Source: Acidobacteriota bacterium (lineage in GTDB: Bacteria; Acidobacteriota; Terriglobia; Terriglobales; Acidobacteriaceae). From it: DNA of 13,602 nt. Both the position numbers and the translations under genes were made by a program. A model generated the notes under the pieces. It was not told the DNA's origin. It did not search any database and saw nothing but the letters and a program-made list of their open reading frames with translations. Below, in pieces: positions 7,333 through 13,602 of this stretch. Location of the stretch: contig JANXQR010000283.1 in the NCBI GenBank assembly GCA_025353435.1, forward strand, positions 1-13,602. Direction: 5' to 3'. Numbering within the stretch: the stretch's first letter is position 1; each line of letters opens with the position of its first letter.

Positions 7333-8471
7333 GCGGTCTCCACCACAGAGCGAAATTGTGCCTTAGAGTTGGAATCTGCGTCCCCGGCCAACTCTGTAAT
7401 GAGATCTCGGAAACGCAGGATGCGGGTTCGCAAATTATCGAATTGTTCAAGCGTCAAAGCCTCGGGGACCCCAGCTGCAAACATCCGCTCTCGCTTGCGA
7501 GCTGCATCGCGCGATCGCTGCAGTAGCACCCGGCGGAACGCCGATGATTGTTCCGCTTCATATAGCAGCGCTTCGTATGCGCGAAGAATCAGCTCGGGGC
7601 TGTGGCAAATCTCAAGCGTTTCCATCCCCGCGCGAATCGCGGAAATCGCCGCTTCCTCAATGGGCATGAACTTAAGAATACCGCCCATTTCCATGTCATC
7701 TGAAAATATGAGCCCGCGGTAGCCCACCTGTTTGCGCAGCACATCGGTAATCCAGAACGGCGATGTCGTCGCTGGAAGACTCCCACTTGCAGTATCGGGA
7801 TACGCCGCGTGGTTCACCATCACCATCGGCATCACCTTGCGCAGCTCGCGATAGGGCGCAAGATCGTCTCGCCACAGGTCTTCCCATTTGCGGTGAATCT
7901 GCGGAGTCTCCGCGTGCGAGTCGAGGTTTCCGCCGCCAAGTCCTGGGAAATGCTTTCCGCAGCCGGCGACACCATGAGCAGCAAGGCCCGCAAAAAACTG
8001 GCGCGCGAACGCGATCACATCTTTCGCATTGTCGGCCGCCGAGCGCGAGCCCAATACCGCCGCCGATTCGGGCAGAGCCAGATCGAGCACCGGGGCAAGC
8101 GTTACGTTGAATCCGAACGCGCTCACCCCTTGCGCAATCAATTCACCGTGCTGGCGGGCCAGCGTGGGGTTGTTGTTTCGCATCGCTTGGGTCACGGCCT
8201 GCACCGAAGGCATCGGCGCCAGTGCATCACGAAACCGGTCAACAGTCCCACCTTCGACATCCACACAGCGGAAAGCATGTAAGCTGCAAAGTCCCGTCGC
8301 CTCTGCAAGAATACGACGCGTCTGCTCCGCGTCCGCGATATTGCGGCGAAACAGGATCAAGCCCGCGGGTTGCACCACGCGCATCCAAGCCCGTTCCAGT
8401 CCCGTCAATTCCATGCGGGAGAGGCCCACGACAAGCAGACTGCCGGCGGCGCTTCGCAAATTTGCCGTCAA
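7329..8471 (-). CDS. nagZ: Beta-N-acetylhexosaminidase, NagZ type (GH3)
   Basis: A 380-residue glycoside hydrolase family 3 enzyme, predicted to remove GlcNAc from GlcNAc-anhydroMurNAc(-peptide) in the cytosol. No signal peptide is present. Seen: the family core VDVEGGTVDRF (70-80), KHFPGLGGGNLDSHAETP (173-190) with the Asp184/His186 pair of the mobile catalytic loop, MVNHAAYP (218-225), and IFSDDMEMGG (255-264), where Asp258 matches the nucleophile. Two positions differ from the common pattern: the usual DxEGGR has Thr for Arg, and the usual KHFPGHG has Leu for His. The start is TTG at 8471, 5 nt after a strong AAAGGAG, overlapping the mutS stop (TTGA). The next Met (20) would remove the first barrel strand. 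The product feeds AnmK, encoded immediately downstream. Confidence 0.95.
   Translation of the reverse strand: MTANLRSAAGSLLVVGLSRMELTGLERAWMRVVQPAGLILFRRNIADAEQTRRILAEATGLCSLHAFRCVDVEGGTVDRFRDALAPMPSVQAVTQAMRNNNPTLARQHGELIAQGVSAFGFNVTLAPVLDLALPESAAVLGSRSAADNAKDVIAFARQFFAGLAAHGVAGCGKHFPGLGGGNLDSHAETPQIHRKWEDLWRDDLAPYRELRKVMPMVMVNHAAYPDTASGSLPATTSPFWITDVLRKQVGYRGLIFSDDMEMGGILKFMPIEEAAISAIRAGMETLEICHSPELILRAYEALLYEAEQSSAFRRVLLQRSRDAARKRERMFAAGVPEALTLEQFDNLRTRILRFRDLITELAGDADSNSKAQFRSVVETA
7337..7341 (-). promoter_or_regulatory. Ribosome binding site for the anmK TTG start
   Basis: GGAGA on the minus strand, 4 nt before TTG at 7332, inside the end of nagZ. It favours the TTG over the ATG at 7317. 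Confidence 0.55.
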
Positions 8472-11182
8472 GGCTTCTCCTTTAGTTCCTGTTGCAGTTC
8501 TTCCAGCAGATTCAGAGCCTGCAACGGCGTCAACGCATTCACATCCGTCGATTCAATGCGGTCAACGATGCGCTGCGACAAGGGAGTAAAGATTGTCAGT
8601 TGCATGGGTCCTGGCGTTGTCTCTACCTGCACGCTTTGCCGTTCCTGCTTTTCGTGCTGGCGAAGGATGCGCCGCGCACGCTCGATAACTACAGTAGGCA
8701 ACCCAGCCAACTTGGCAACTTCAATGCCGTAACTCTTGCTCGCCGCGCCTGGTTCAATGGTGTGCAGAAACACGATGCCGCTCGCGGCCTCCTTCACGCC
8801 CACACGCAGATTGCGAACGCGCGGCAGTTTCTCGGCAAGCATGGTCAGCTCATGGTAGTGAGTGGCAAACAGCGTGCGCGCCCCAGTCTCCGCGTGCAGA
8901 TATTCAACGGTGGCCCAGGCCAGGCTCAGGCCATCAAAGGTCGCTGTACCGCGCCCCATTTCATCGAGCAGGATGAGAGAGCGGTTCGTGGCGGTGTTGA
9001 GTATGGTGGCGGTCTCCGTCATCTCGACCATGAACGTGGACCGGCCGCGCGCTACATTGTCGCTGGCACCAATGCGGGTGTAAATGCGATCAGCCAGCCC
9101 CAGCCGCAGGCTTTCGGCCGGCACAAAACTTCCCATCTGCGCCATCAGTACTAACATCGCCGCGGTGCGGAGATAAGTGCTTTTGCCGCCCATGTTAGGA
9201 CCGGTTATCAGAAGTAAACTTGGTCCGCTCTCGCCCGAACTAAGGAATAGATCGTTGGCGATGAACCGGCCTTCGCGGGTGTCTTCCATCCATTGCTCGA
9301 TCACGGGATGCCGCGCAGCAACAGCCTCCAGCACTGGCTCATCTGTCAATTGCGGGCGCGCATAGCGGCGCATTGCCGCCAGGTGCGCGAAATTGGCCAG
9401 AAGATCAGTTTCAGCTACAACGGTGGAGGACTTGCGGATGCGGCCTGCAGCTTCGAGCACTAGCTTTCGCAACTCGGCGAAGATCCGTTTCTCAATCTCG
9501 ATGGAGCGGTCATGCGCCGTGAGTATCTTGACTTCGTATTCTTTCAACTCAGGCGTCGTAAATCGCTCCGCATTGACCAGCGTCTGCTTACGCTCATAGT
9601 CCGCGGGAGCCAGCGCAAGATTAGATTTGGTTATCTCGATGTAATAACCAAAGACCGAGTTATAGCGGACCTTGAGCGATCCAATGCCGGTGCGCTGTCG
9701 TTCGCGGTCCTCGATGGCAGCAATCGACTGCCGTCCCGATGTTGAAATCGTACGCAGTTCATCAAGCTCTGCGTCTACGCCGGCTGCAATCGCGCCGCCG
9801 TCCACCAGTGTGATCGGAGGCTGAGCAATCAGCGAAGTCGCGATGCGTGCGGTAAGATCTTCGAGTGAATCGAGACGTGCGGCCAGGTCGCGCCACAGCG
9901 GCGACCGCATCGCCTGAACTGCAATCTTGAGCGATGGAAGCCGCGCCAGGCTCGATGCTATGGCCTGCACATCGCGCGGCCCTGCCGAGTCCAATGAGAT
10001 TCTGGCCAGCAGCCGCTCCAGATCGAGTACCCCATCGAATGCACGTCGAATCTCTTCCCGCCTCAATAAATCATTGAGCGCTTCACCCACAGCTTCGTAA
10101 CGCGCTTCGATCGCCACCGCATCTGAGAGCGGACGCAGTATGGTCGAGCGCAGCAGGCGCTTGCCCATCGGTGTGCAGCATGCATCCAGCGTGTGAAAGA
10201 GCGTTGCGCGTTTGTCCTGGCCTGCAAACAACGGCTCAACCAGTTCCAGATTTCGCACTGTTACCTGATCCAGCTCGAGCTCGGTCGAGTGCTCCTGAAA
10301 CCGGAGCGAATCGATATGTAGTGCCTCGTTCTTCTGTGTGGTCCGCACGTAGTGCAGCACAGCCCCGGCGGCAATGGCTGCCGGTTCGTGGCCGACCAGC
10401 CCAAAGCCTTCAAGCGATCGCACCTTCAGTTGCCGCTCCACGAGCGGAACAGCGAAATCATGTGTCCAAACCCAGTCGTCAACGCGGGTGTGAACGCCCG
10501 CGCGCTCGAGTCCCGCCGGAACCTCAGCACAGGTTGGAAGCAGCACCTCGCTGGCGCCCGCCATCAGGATTGAGTCCACTGCCTGCGCTCGTGCGCTTGG
10601 CCCCGCAAACTCCAGGGTGCGAAACTCCCCGGTTGAAATATCGAGTAAAGCGACGGCGAAGATGGCACTTTGAGCGCGGCCCTTTTCCACTCGACTCTCA
10701 AAATAAGCGGCGAGAAAATTGTTCTGTTCCTGCCCAAGCGCGGAGTCAAGTGCTGTTCCGGGAGACAGGACGCGCGTAACTTCGCGGCGCACGATCTTCT
10801 TGGTGAGCTTGGGGTCTTCCATCTGCTCGCAGATCGCGATGCGAAATCCGCGCCGAAGGAGCCGTGTGAGATAGCCTTCCACGGAGTGATAGGGTACGCC
10901 GCACATCGGCATCTGGCGCTCGCGGTCGCGCGCTGTGAGCGTCAACTGCAATTCGCGGCTGGCCACCACGGCGTCGTCATAGAAGAGTTCATAGAAATCG
11001 CCCATGCGAAAGAACAACAGTGCGTCAGGATTTTCGCGCTTGGCCGCCGTCCACTGGCGCATGAACGGAGTCAGTTCTGCGTGTGCCTTCTCGGCCCGCA
11101 CCGACGTCTCCTGTTCATTGACCGGTTGGTCCAGCCCGGAGATCTCCGGCTCGATCACGGATTGAGGCTCTTCTCGGATCAC
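8468..11182 (-). CDS. mutS: DNA mismatch repair ATPase MutS
   Basis: Recognises mismatches and small loops and starts mismatch repair with MutL. With the start chosen here it is 904 residues, near the usual 850-900. Seen: the mismatch-binding Phe-x-Glu in GDFYELF (Phe63, Glu65), Walker A GPNMGGKST (about 660), Walker B LLDEMGRGT, the THYHEL switch, a C-terminal QLTIF that fits a sliding-clamp binding motif, and a final helix (TPLQALNLLEELQ) like the tetramer-forming tail. The start is unsettled. An open frame runs to a TTG at 11350, overlapping the divergent gene, but those residues look unlike MutS. I use GTG at 11182; GTG at 11158 is also possible, and neither has a strong ribosome site. 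It is the first gene of the overlapping operon with nagZ, anmK and a binding lipoprotein. No mutL is in view. Confidence 0.95.
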   Translation of the reverse strand: MIREEPQSVIEPEISGLDQPVNEQETSVRAEKAHAELTPFMRQWTAAKRENPDALLFFRMGDFYELFYDDAVVASRELQLTLTARDRERQMPMCGVPYHSVEGYLTRLLRRGFRIAICEQMEDPKLTKKIVRREVTRVLSPGTALDSALGQEQNNFLAAYFESRVEKGRAQSAIFAVALLDISTGEFRTLEFAGPSARAQAVDSILMAGASEVLLPTCAEVPAGLERAGVHTRVDDWVWTHDFAVPLVERQLKVRSLEGFGLVGHEPAAIAAGAVLHYVRTTQKNEALHIDSLRFQEHSTELELDQVTVRNLELVEPLFAGQDKRATLFHTLDACCTPMGKRLLRSTILRPLSDAVAIEARYEAVGEALNDLLRREEIRRAFDGVLDLERLLARISLDSAGPRDVQAIASSLARLPSLKIAVQAMRSPLWRDLAARLDSLEDLTARIATSLIAQPPITLVDGGAIAAGVDAELDELRTISTSGRQSIAAIEDRERQRTGIGSLKVRYNSVFGYYIEITKSNLALAPADYERKQTLVNAERFTTPELKEYEVKILTAHDRSIEIEKRIFAELRKLVLEAAGRIRKSSTVVAETDLLANFAHLAAMRRYARPQLTDEPVLEAVAARHPVIEQWMEDTREGRFIANDLFLSSGESGPSLLLITGPNMGGKSTYLRTAAMLVLMAQMGSFVPAESLRLGLADRIYTRIGASDNVARGRSTFMVEMTETATILNTATNRSLILLDEMGRGTATFDGLSLAWATVEYLHAETGARTLFATHYHELTMLAEKLPRVRNLRVGVKEAASGIVFLHTIEPGAASKSYGIEVAKLAGLPTVVIERARRILRQHEKQERQSVQVETTPGPMQLTIFTPLSQRIVDRIESTDVNALTPLQALNLLEELQQELKEKP
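8477..8483 (-). promoter_or_regulatory. Ribosome binding site for the nagZ TTG start
   Basis: AAAGGAG on the minus strand, 5 nt before TTG at 8471. It lies within the last codons of mutS. Strong support that nagZ uses TTG. Confidence 0.75.
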
Positions 11183-11230
11183 GCTGGTTTCAAGACTACC
11201 GTGGCGGGAAGGCCGAAGGGTAGTCCAGCA

Positions 11231-11247
11231 TTTCGGGCCGACCGAAA
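11231..11247. promoter_or_regulatory. Inverted repeat in the mutS / HbpS-like divergent intergenic region
   Basis: TTTCGG and CCGAAA, separated by 5 nt, sit in the 150-bp region between the divergent starts. It might be an operator serving either direction. A -10-like TAGAAT (11297-11302) faces the plus-strand gene, but I see no matching -35. Nothing else in 11183-11332 stands out. Confidence 0.25.
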
Positions 11248-11332
11248 ATTCAATGGCAAACGCGATCAGTGGTCGAGGCACCTCTCCACAGAGCGGTAGA
11301 ATTGCTGCCAGTTCGCCCGGAGGCAAACACTT

Positions 11333-11863
11333 ATGCCAGAACAACGACAAGGATCTGCATTGGGAATGAAACGAATCGCAACCGGGTTGACGCTCGCTAT
11401 CCTACTGTCGAGCGGGACGGATCTCGCAATCGCCAAGCCTCCCAAGCCCGTCGCCGCAAAGAAATTCGACGCGGCTGCACGGGCCGCCCTTACAGCCATG
11501 AAAGCGCGAGCGGCAGAATTGAACATCTCCGGCGTCGCCGTGGTGGCGTTCGCGCCGGGAGAAACCATCGAAGGATGGTCTTCCGAGATGGCCGTGGTGG
11601 GGCACATGACCGACAGCAAGGCCAGTGAGAAGGGCAATAACCTGCTGGGAATCGCCTACGCCAAGGCGTCCGAGATGGCCAGAACCGCGAAAGACAGCGG
11701 GACTTCAGGCCTGACTCCGATGACCGGCGAATTTGGATGGCAGGGCGGCGTTGTCGCCAAGACCGAGAAGGGATTCATCATCGTCGCCTTCAGCGGAGGT
11801 AAGTCCGAAGACGATGTGCAGATATCGAAGGCTGGCATGAGCGTGATGAAGACGGGACTCTGA
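11333..11863 (+). CDS. Exported HbpS/GlcG-like (haem-degrading domain, DUF336) protein
   Basis: A 176-residue predicted exported protein. A basic start plus hydrophobic stretch (MKRIATGLTLAILLSSG, residues 12-28) and LAIA (31-34) indicate a signal peptide. The mature part fits the HbpS/GlcG family: an Ala-rich helix (KFDAAARAALTAMKARAAEL), a strand (SGVAVVAFAPG), a helix holding KASEKGNNLLGIAYAKASEM, and a closing GGVVAKTEKGFIIVAFSGG followed by SEDDVQISKAGMSVM, which resembles the family's VSGGTSEEDxxIAxAG ending. Members bind haem or small ligands; no catalytic role is certain. The start at 11333 has GGAGG 9 nt upstream; ATG at 11366 is an alternative with a shorter N-region. It lies upstream of hemX-hemA on the same strand (190-bp gap), so a haem link is plausible but inferred. 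Confidence 0.75.
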   Translation: MPEQRQGSALGMKRIATGLTLAILLSSGTDLAIAKPPKPVAAKKFDAAARAALTAMKARAAELNISGVAVVAFAPGETIEGWSSEMAVVGHMTDSKASEKGNNLLGIAYAKASEMARTAKDSGTSGLTPMTGEFGWQGGVVAKTEKGFIIVAFSGGKSEDDVQISKAGMSVMKTGL

Positions 11864-11865
11864 TT

Positions 11866-11914
11866 TCCTTGCCAAATTTAGCGGGGCGGCTAGGAACGCC
11901 TCTCCTTGCCAAAT
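11866..11914 (+). repeat. 12-bp direct repeat after the HbpS-like gene
   Basis: TCCTTGCCAAAT occurs at 11866-11877 and again at 11903-11914. Between the copies, GGGGCG and CGCCTC could form a weak stem, but no T-run follows. Three copies of GCCTTGA (11921, 11937, 11971) follow in the same spacer. No coding frame is convincing in 11864-12053. Confidence 0.5.
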
Positions 11915-11990
11915 CTGGTAGCCTTGAAATGGGTTTGCCTTGAGCTCCTCATTGTGCATCACTCTGTTCTGCCTTGATTCGACAGTTCTC

Positions 11991-12016
11991 GTGATCTAGT
12001 AGTGATTTAGATCACA
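11991..12016. promoter_or_regulatory. CRP/FNR-like operator region upstream of hemX-hemA
   Basis: GTGATCTA (11991-11998) and TAGATCAC (12008-12015) form a perfect 8-bp inverted repeat. Nested inside, AGTGATTTAGATCACA (12001-12016) matches the CRP-type consensus TGTGA-N6-TCACA at 9 of 10 fixed bases. The two GTGAT half-sites lie 11 bp apart, one helical turn, which would allow two dimers or alternative registers. It ends 37 bp before the hemX ATG. The regulator is not known from this window; a CRP/FNR-family protein is the inference. Confidence 0.6.
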
Positions 12017-12017
12017 G

Positions 12018-12023
12018 TATACT
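12018..12023 (+). promoter_or_regulatory. Possible -10 element for hemX-hemA
   Basis: TATACT, within the palindrome CAGTATACTG (12015-12024), about 30 bp before the hemX start. No good -35 is found 16-18 bp upstream, where the operator lies instead. A bound regulator would then overlap the core promoter, suggesting repression, or an activator replacing the -35. Confidence 0.35.
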
Positions 12024-12053
12024 GATCATTGACCCCTTAAGGTAAAGAGCAGA

Positions 12054-12890
12054 ATGTACTTACTTTGGTTACGAGTGGCGGTGGTGCTTTACGCGGGAGC
12101 GAGTTTCGCCGCGTTTCCAGCCGTGCTCAATGGCCGCGAGCGGTGGCGGAGTACTTGCGTACACCTCGGCGGGCTGGCCGTTCTCTTTCATGGCGTCTCA
12201 GTAGTGGAAATGCTGGCGCTGGCGCATCGGTGGGTGCCGGTTGGCGAACGCGAGGCCGAATCGATTGTCGGCCTGGTCGTGGCCTCCCTCTTTTTCCTGA
12301 TGTGGTGGCTCTACGGAGCTATCTCTCTTGGAATCTTTGCCTTGCCAGTTACTTTTTTCATCGTGTTTGTGCCCTCTCTGGGGACGGAAAAGTACGTATT
12401 CCCGTCAGCAGGAGTGAAAAACAGCTGGGTGGCGGCCCATGTCGTGGCGCTTATGATGGCCTACGTGGGGCTTGGGTTCAACATTGTGGCCTCAGCGCTT
12501 TACCTGGTGCAGGAGCGCCGCATCAAGGCCAAGCCCATGCCCGGCGGCGACAGCTGGTGGGCGCCCTTTGAGTGGCTTCCGCCTCTGGACACCCTGGAGC
12601 GAATTGCCCACGCTACGCTCCTGTTCGGATTCCCCTGCATGACCGTCGGCTTGGTCATAGGCTCGGTTCTCGGGCAGTCGACCCCATTGGGCGCGGCCTA
12701 TTTCCGAGACCCTAAGGTCATTGCCTCATTCGTCATGTGGGCCTTTTACGTCCTGCTCCTATTTGTTCGCAGCACCACCGGGCTGCGCGGGCGCAAAGCC
12801 GCCTATCTTTCCGGCGCCGTATTTCTGGTAATGCTCGCCGTGTGGGCCGCAAATTCCTTCAGTTCCGTGCACAGGTTCGGTGCGCCATGA
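12054..12890 (+). CDS. hemX: HemX/CcsA-type integral membrane protein
   Basis: A 278-residue protein with about eight membrane segments (about 3-22, 34-55, 70-90, 91-108, 124-150, 187-207, 221-239, 249-268). It belongs to the CcsA/ResC/HemX superfamily. Histidines at the expected places remain: His129 in AAHVVALMMAYVGL and His273 in SVHRF, matching the HSY-like C-terminus. However, the Trp-rich WGxYWxWDPKE haem-handling motif of true cytochrome c synthases is reduced to AAYFRDPKV (214-222). That loss, and the position just before hemA, indicate HemX, which in Bacillus subtilis lies beside hemA and affects glutamyl-tRNA reductase level. The stop overlaps the hemA start (ATGA), so translation is coupled. 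A cytochrome c assembly role is the less likely alternative. Confidence 0.8.
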   Translation: MYLLWLRVAVVLYAGASFAAFPAVLNGRERWRSTCVHLGGLAVLFHGVSVVEMLALAHRWVPVGEREAESIVGLVVASLFFLMWWLYGAISLGIFALPVTFFIVFVPSLGTEKYVFPSAGVKNSWVAAHVVALMMAYVGLGFNIVASALYLVQERRIKAKPMPGGDSWWAPFEWLPPLDTLERIAHATLLFGFPCMTVGLVIGSVLGQSTPLGAAYFRDPKVIASFVMWAFYVLLLFVRSTTGLRGRKAAYLSGAVFLVMLAVWAANSFSSVHRFGAP

Positions 12891-13602
12891 CATTGACGGT
12901 ATTGGGAGTTAACCACAAGACCGCGCCCATCGAGCTTCGCGAAAAGATCGCGATTTCTCGGGAACAATTGCCGGAAGTCACTCGTGCGCTAGGAGATATC
13001 CCGGGTGTCGACGAATGCATGATTGTCTCCACTTGCAATCGTGTTGAGCTCATCACTTCGCAGGACGGGAATGATGTGGATCTGACTGGGTTCCTGTGCC
13101 AGCATTTCGGACTGGACGCGGGCGCGCTGGCCAGCCACGTTTACGAGCATCGCGATCAGTACGCCATCAGGCACCTTTTCCGGGTGGCTGCAAGCCTGGA
13201 TTCCATGGTGGTCGGCGAGCCCCAGATTCTTGGCCAGGTGAAGGAAGCTTTTGCGGTAGCCCGCGAATCAGGAACAGTGGGCGGTCAGCTCGATCACTTA
13301 TTGCAGAGCGCGTTTTCGGCGGCCAAAAAGGTGCGCACGGAGACCGAGATCGGCTCGAGTTCGGTTTCGGTTGCCTCGGTTGCCGTCGAAATGGCGCGCA
13401 AGATCTTCGGATCACTGCATGGGCGAACGGTGTTTCTGGTCGGCGCCGGCAAAATGAGCGAACTAGCGGCTCGGCACCTGGTGCAACAGGGTGCTGGAAC
13501 CATTCTAGTTACTAACCGCACCATTGAACGTGCCCGAAAAATGGCCGAGCCATTCAAGGGCCGCGTAATCCCCTTCGAGAAGATTTATGAGGCAGCAGCC
13601 GA
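12887..13602 (+). CDS. hemA: Glutamyl-tRNA reductase (5' part; cut by window end)
   Basis: Reduces glutamyl-tRNA with NADPH to glutamate-1-semialdehyde, the first committed step of the C5 route to haem and other tetrapyrroles. The window holds 238 codons plus 2 nt; the full protein is normally over 400 residues. Seen: the N-terminus MTLTVLGVNHKTAPIELREK; STCNR with catalytic Cys50; the helical GEPQILGQVKEAF segment; SVSVASVAVEMA; and the NADPH-fold start VFLVGAGKMSELAA. The ATG at 12887 overlaps the hemX stop by 4 nt and has no strong ribosome site of its own, so it probably depends on reinitiation after hemX. Any operator upstream of hemX would control it too. There is no internal break; it is simply incomplete here. 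Confidence 0.96.
   Translation, partial: MTLTVLGVNHKTAPIELREKIAISREQLPEVTRALGDIPGVDECMIVSTCNRVELITSQDGNDVDLTGFLCQHFGLDAGALASHVYEHRDQYAIRHLFRVAASLDSMVVGEPQILGQVKEAFAVARESGTVGGQLDHLLQSAFSAAKKVRTETEIGSSSVSVASVAVEMARKIFGSLHGRTVFLVGAGKMSELAARHLVQQGAGTILVTNRTIERARKMAEPFKGRVIPFEKIYEAAA

Noticed and set aside
10171..10779. 202-residue plus-strand open frame inside mutS
   Set aside because: Lies opposite well-conserved MutS core sequence; composition is Arg/Pro-rich as expected for an antisense shadow.
11881..11905. Possible intrinsic terminator after the HbpS-like gene
   Set aside because: Only a weak imperfect stem (GGGGCG/CGCCTC) and no T-run follow.
12065..12571. 168-residue open frame overlapping hemX in another frame
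   Set aside because: hemX has clear membrane segments and family motifs; this frame is Arg/Gly/Ser-rich without any.

Overview
The window looks like a chromosomal segment of an acidobacterium (Acidobacteriota, probably class Terriglobia). This is inferred from gene content, not from a database search. The signs are an Oar-like TonB-dependent receptor with an N-terminal carboxypeptidase-regulatory domain, a DUF5666-type secreted protein, moderately high GC, and the proteins' Gly/Ala-rich style. There are no rRNA or tRNA genes, insertion sequences, CRISPR arrays or phage genes that I can see.

Layout. (1) Minus strand, 22-4330: a two-gene envelope cassette. It encodes an exported DUF5666-repeat protein followed 46 bp later by the receptor. 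Both genes appear to start with GTG behind a clear Shine-Dalgarno sequence, and both carry long glycine-rich tracts. (2) 4331-4568: a 238-bp spacer with a perfect 10-bp inverted repeat. (3) Minus strand, 4569-11182: a four-gene translationally coupled operon, mutS-nagZ-anmK-SBP. Every junction overlaps (TTGA, TTGA, then an 8-nt overlap). NagZ and AnmK are two consecutive cytosolic steps of peptidoglycan (anhydro-MurNAc) recycling. The last gene encodes a lipoprotein of the family-5 peptide-binding group, without a permease in view. (4) 11183-11332: a divergent intergenic region. (5) Plus strand, 11333-11863: an exported HbpS/GlcG-like (haem-degrading/DUF336) protein. (6) 11864-12053: a spacer with short direct repeats and a striking CRP/FNR-like GTGAT...ATCAC operator region. 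(7) Plus strand, 12054-13602: a HemX-type membrane protein coupled by ATGA to hemA (glutamyl-tRNA reductase). hemA is cut by the window end and is the first committed step of C5 tetrapyrrole synthesis.

Functionally the right end is a haem-biosynthesis locus, perhaps with an associated haem-binding exported protein. The centre is a peptidoglycan-recycling operon headed by a DNA mismatch-repair gene. The left end is an outer-membrane receptor module. No single gene is of an unknown type. The most novel-looking points are the mutS/peptidoglycan-recycling/orphan binding-lipoprotein operon, the paired glycine-rich secreted proteins, and the operator region in front of hemX-hemA.
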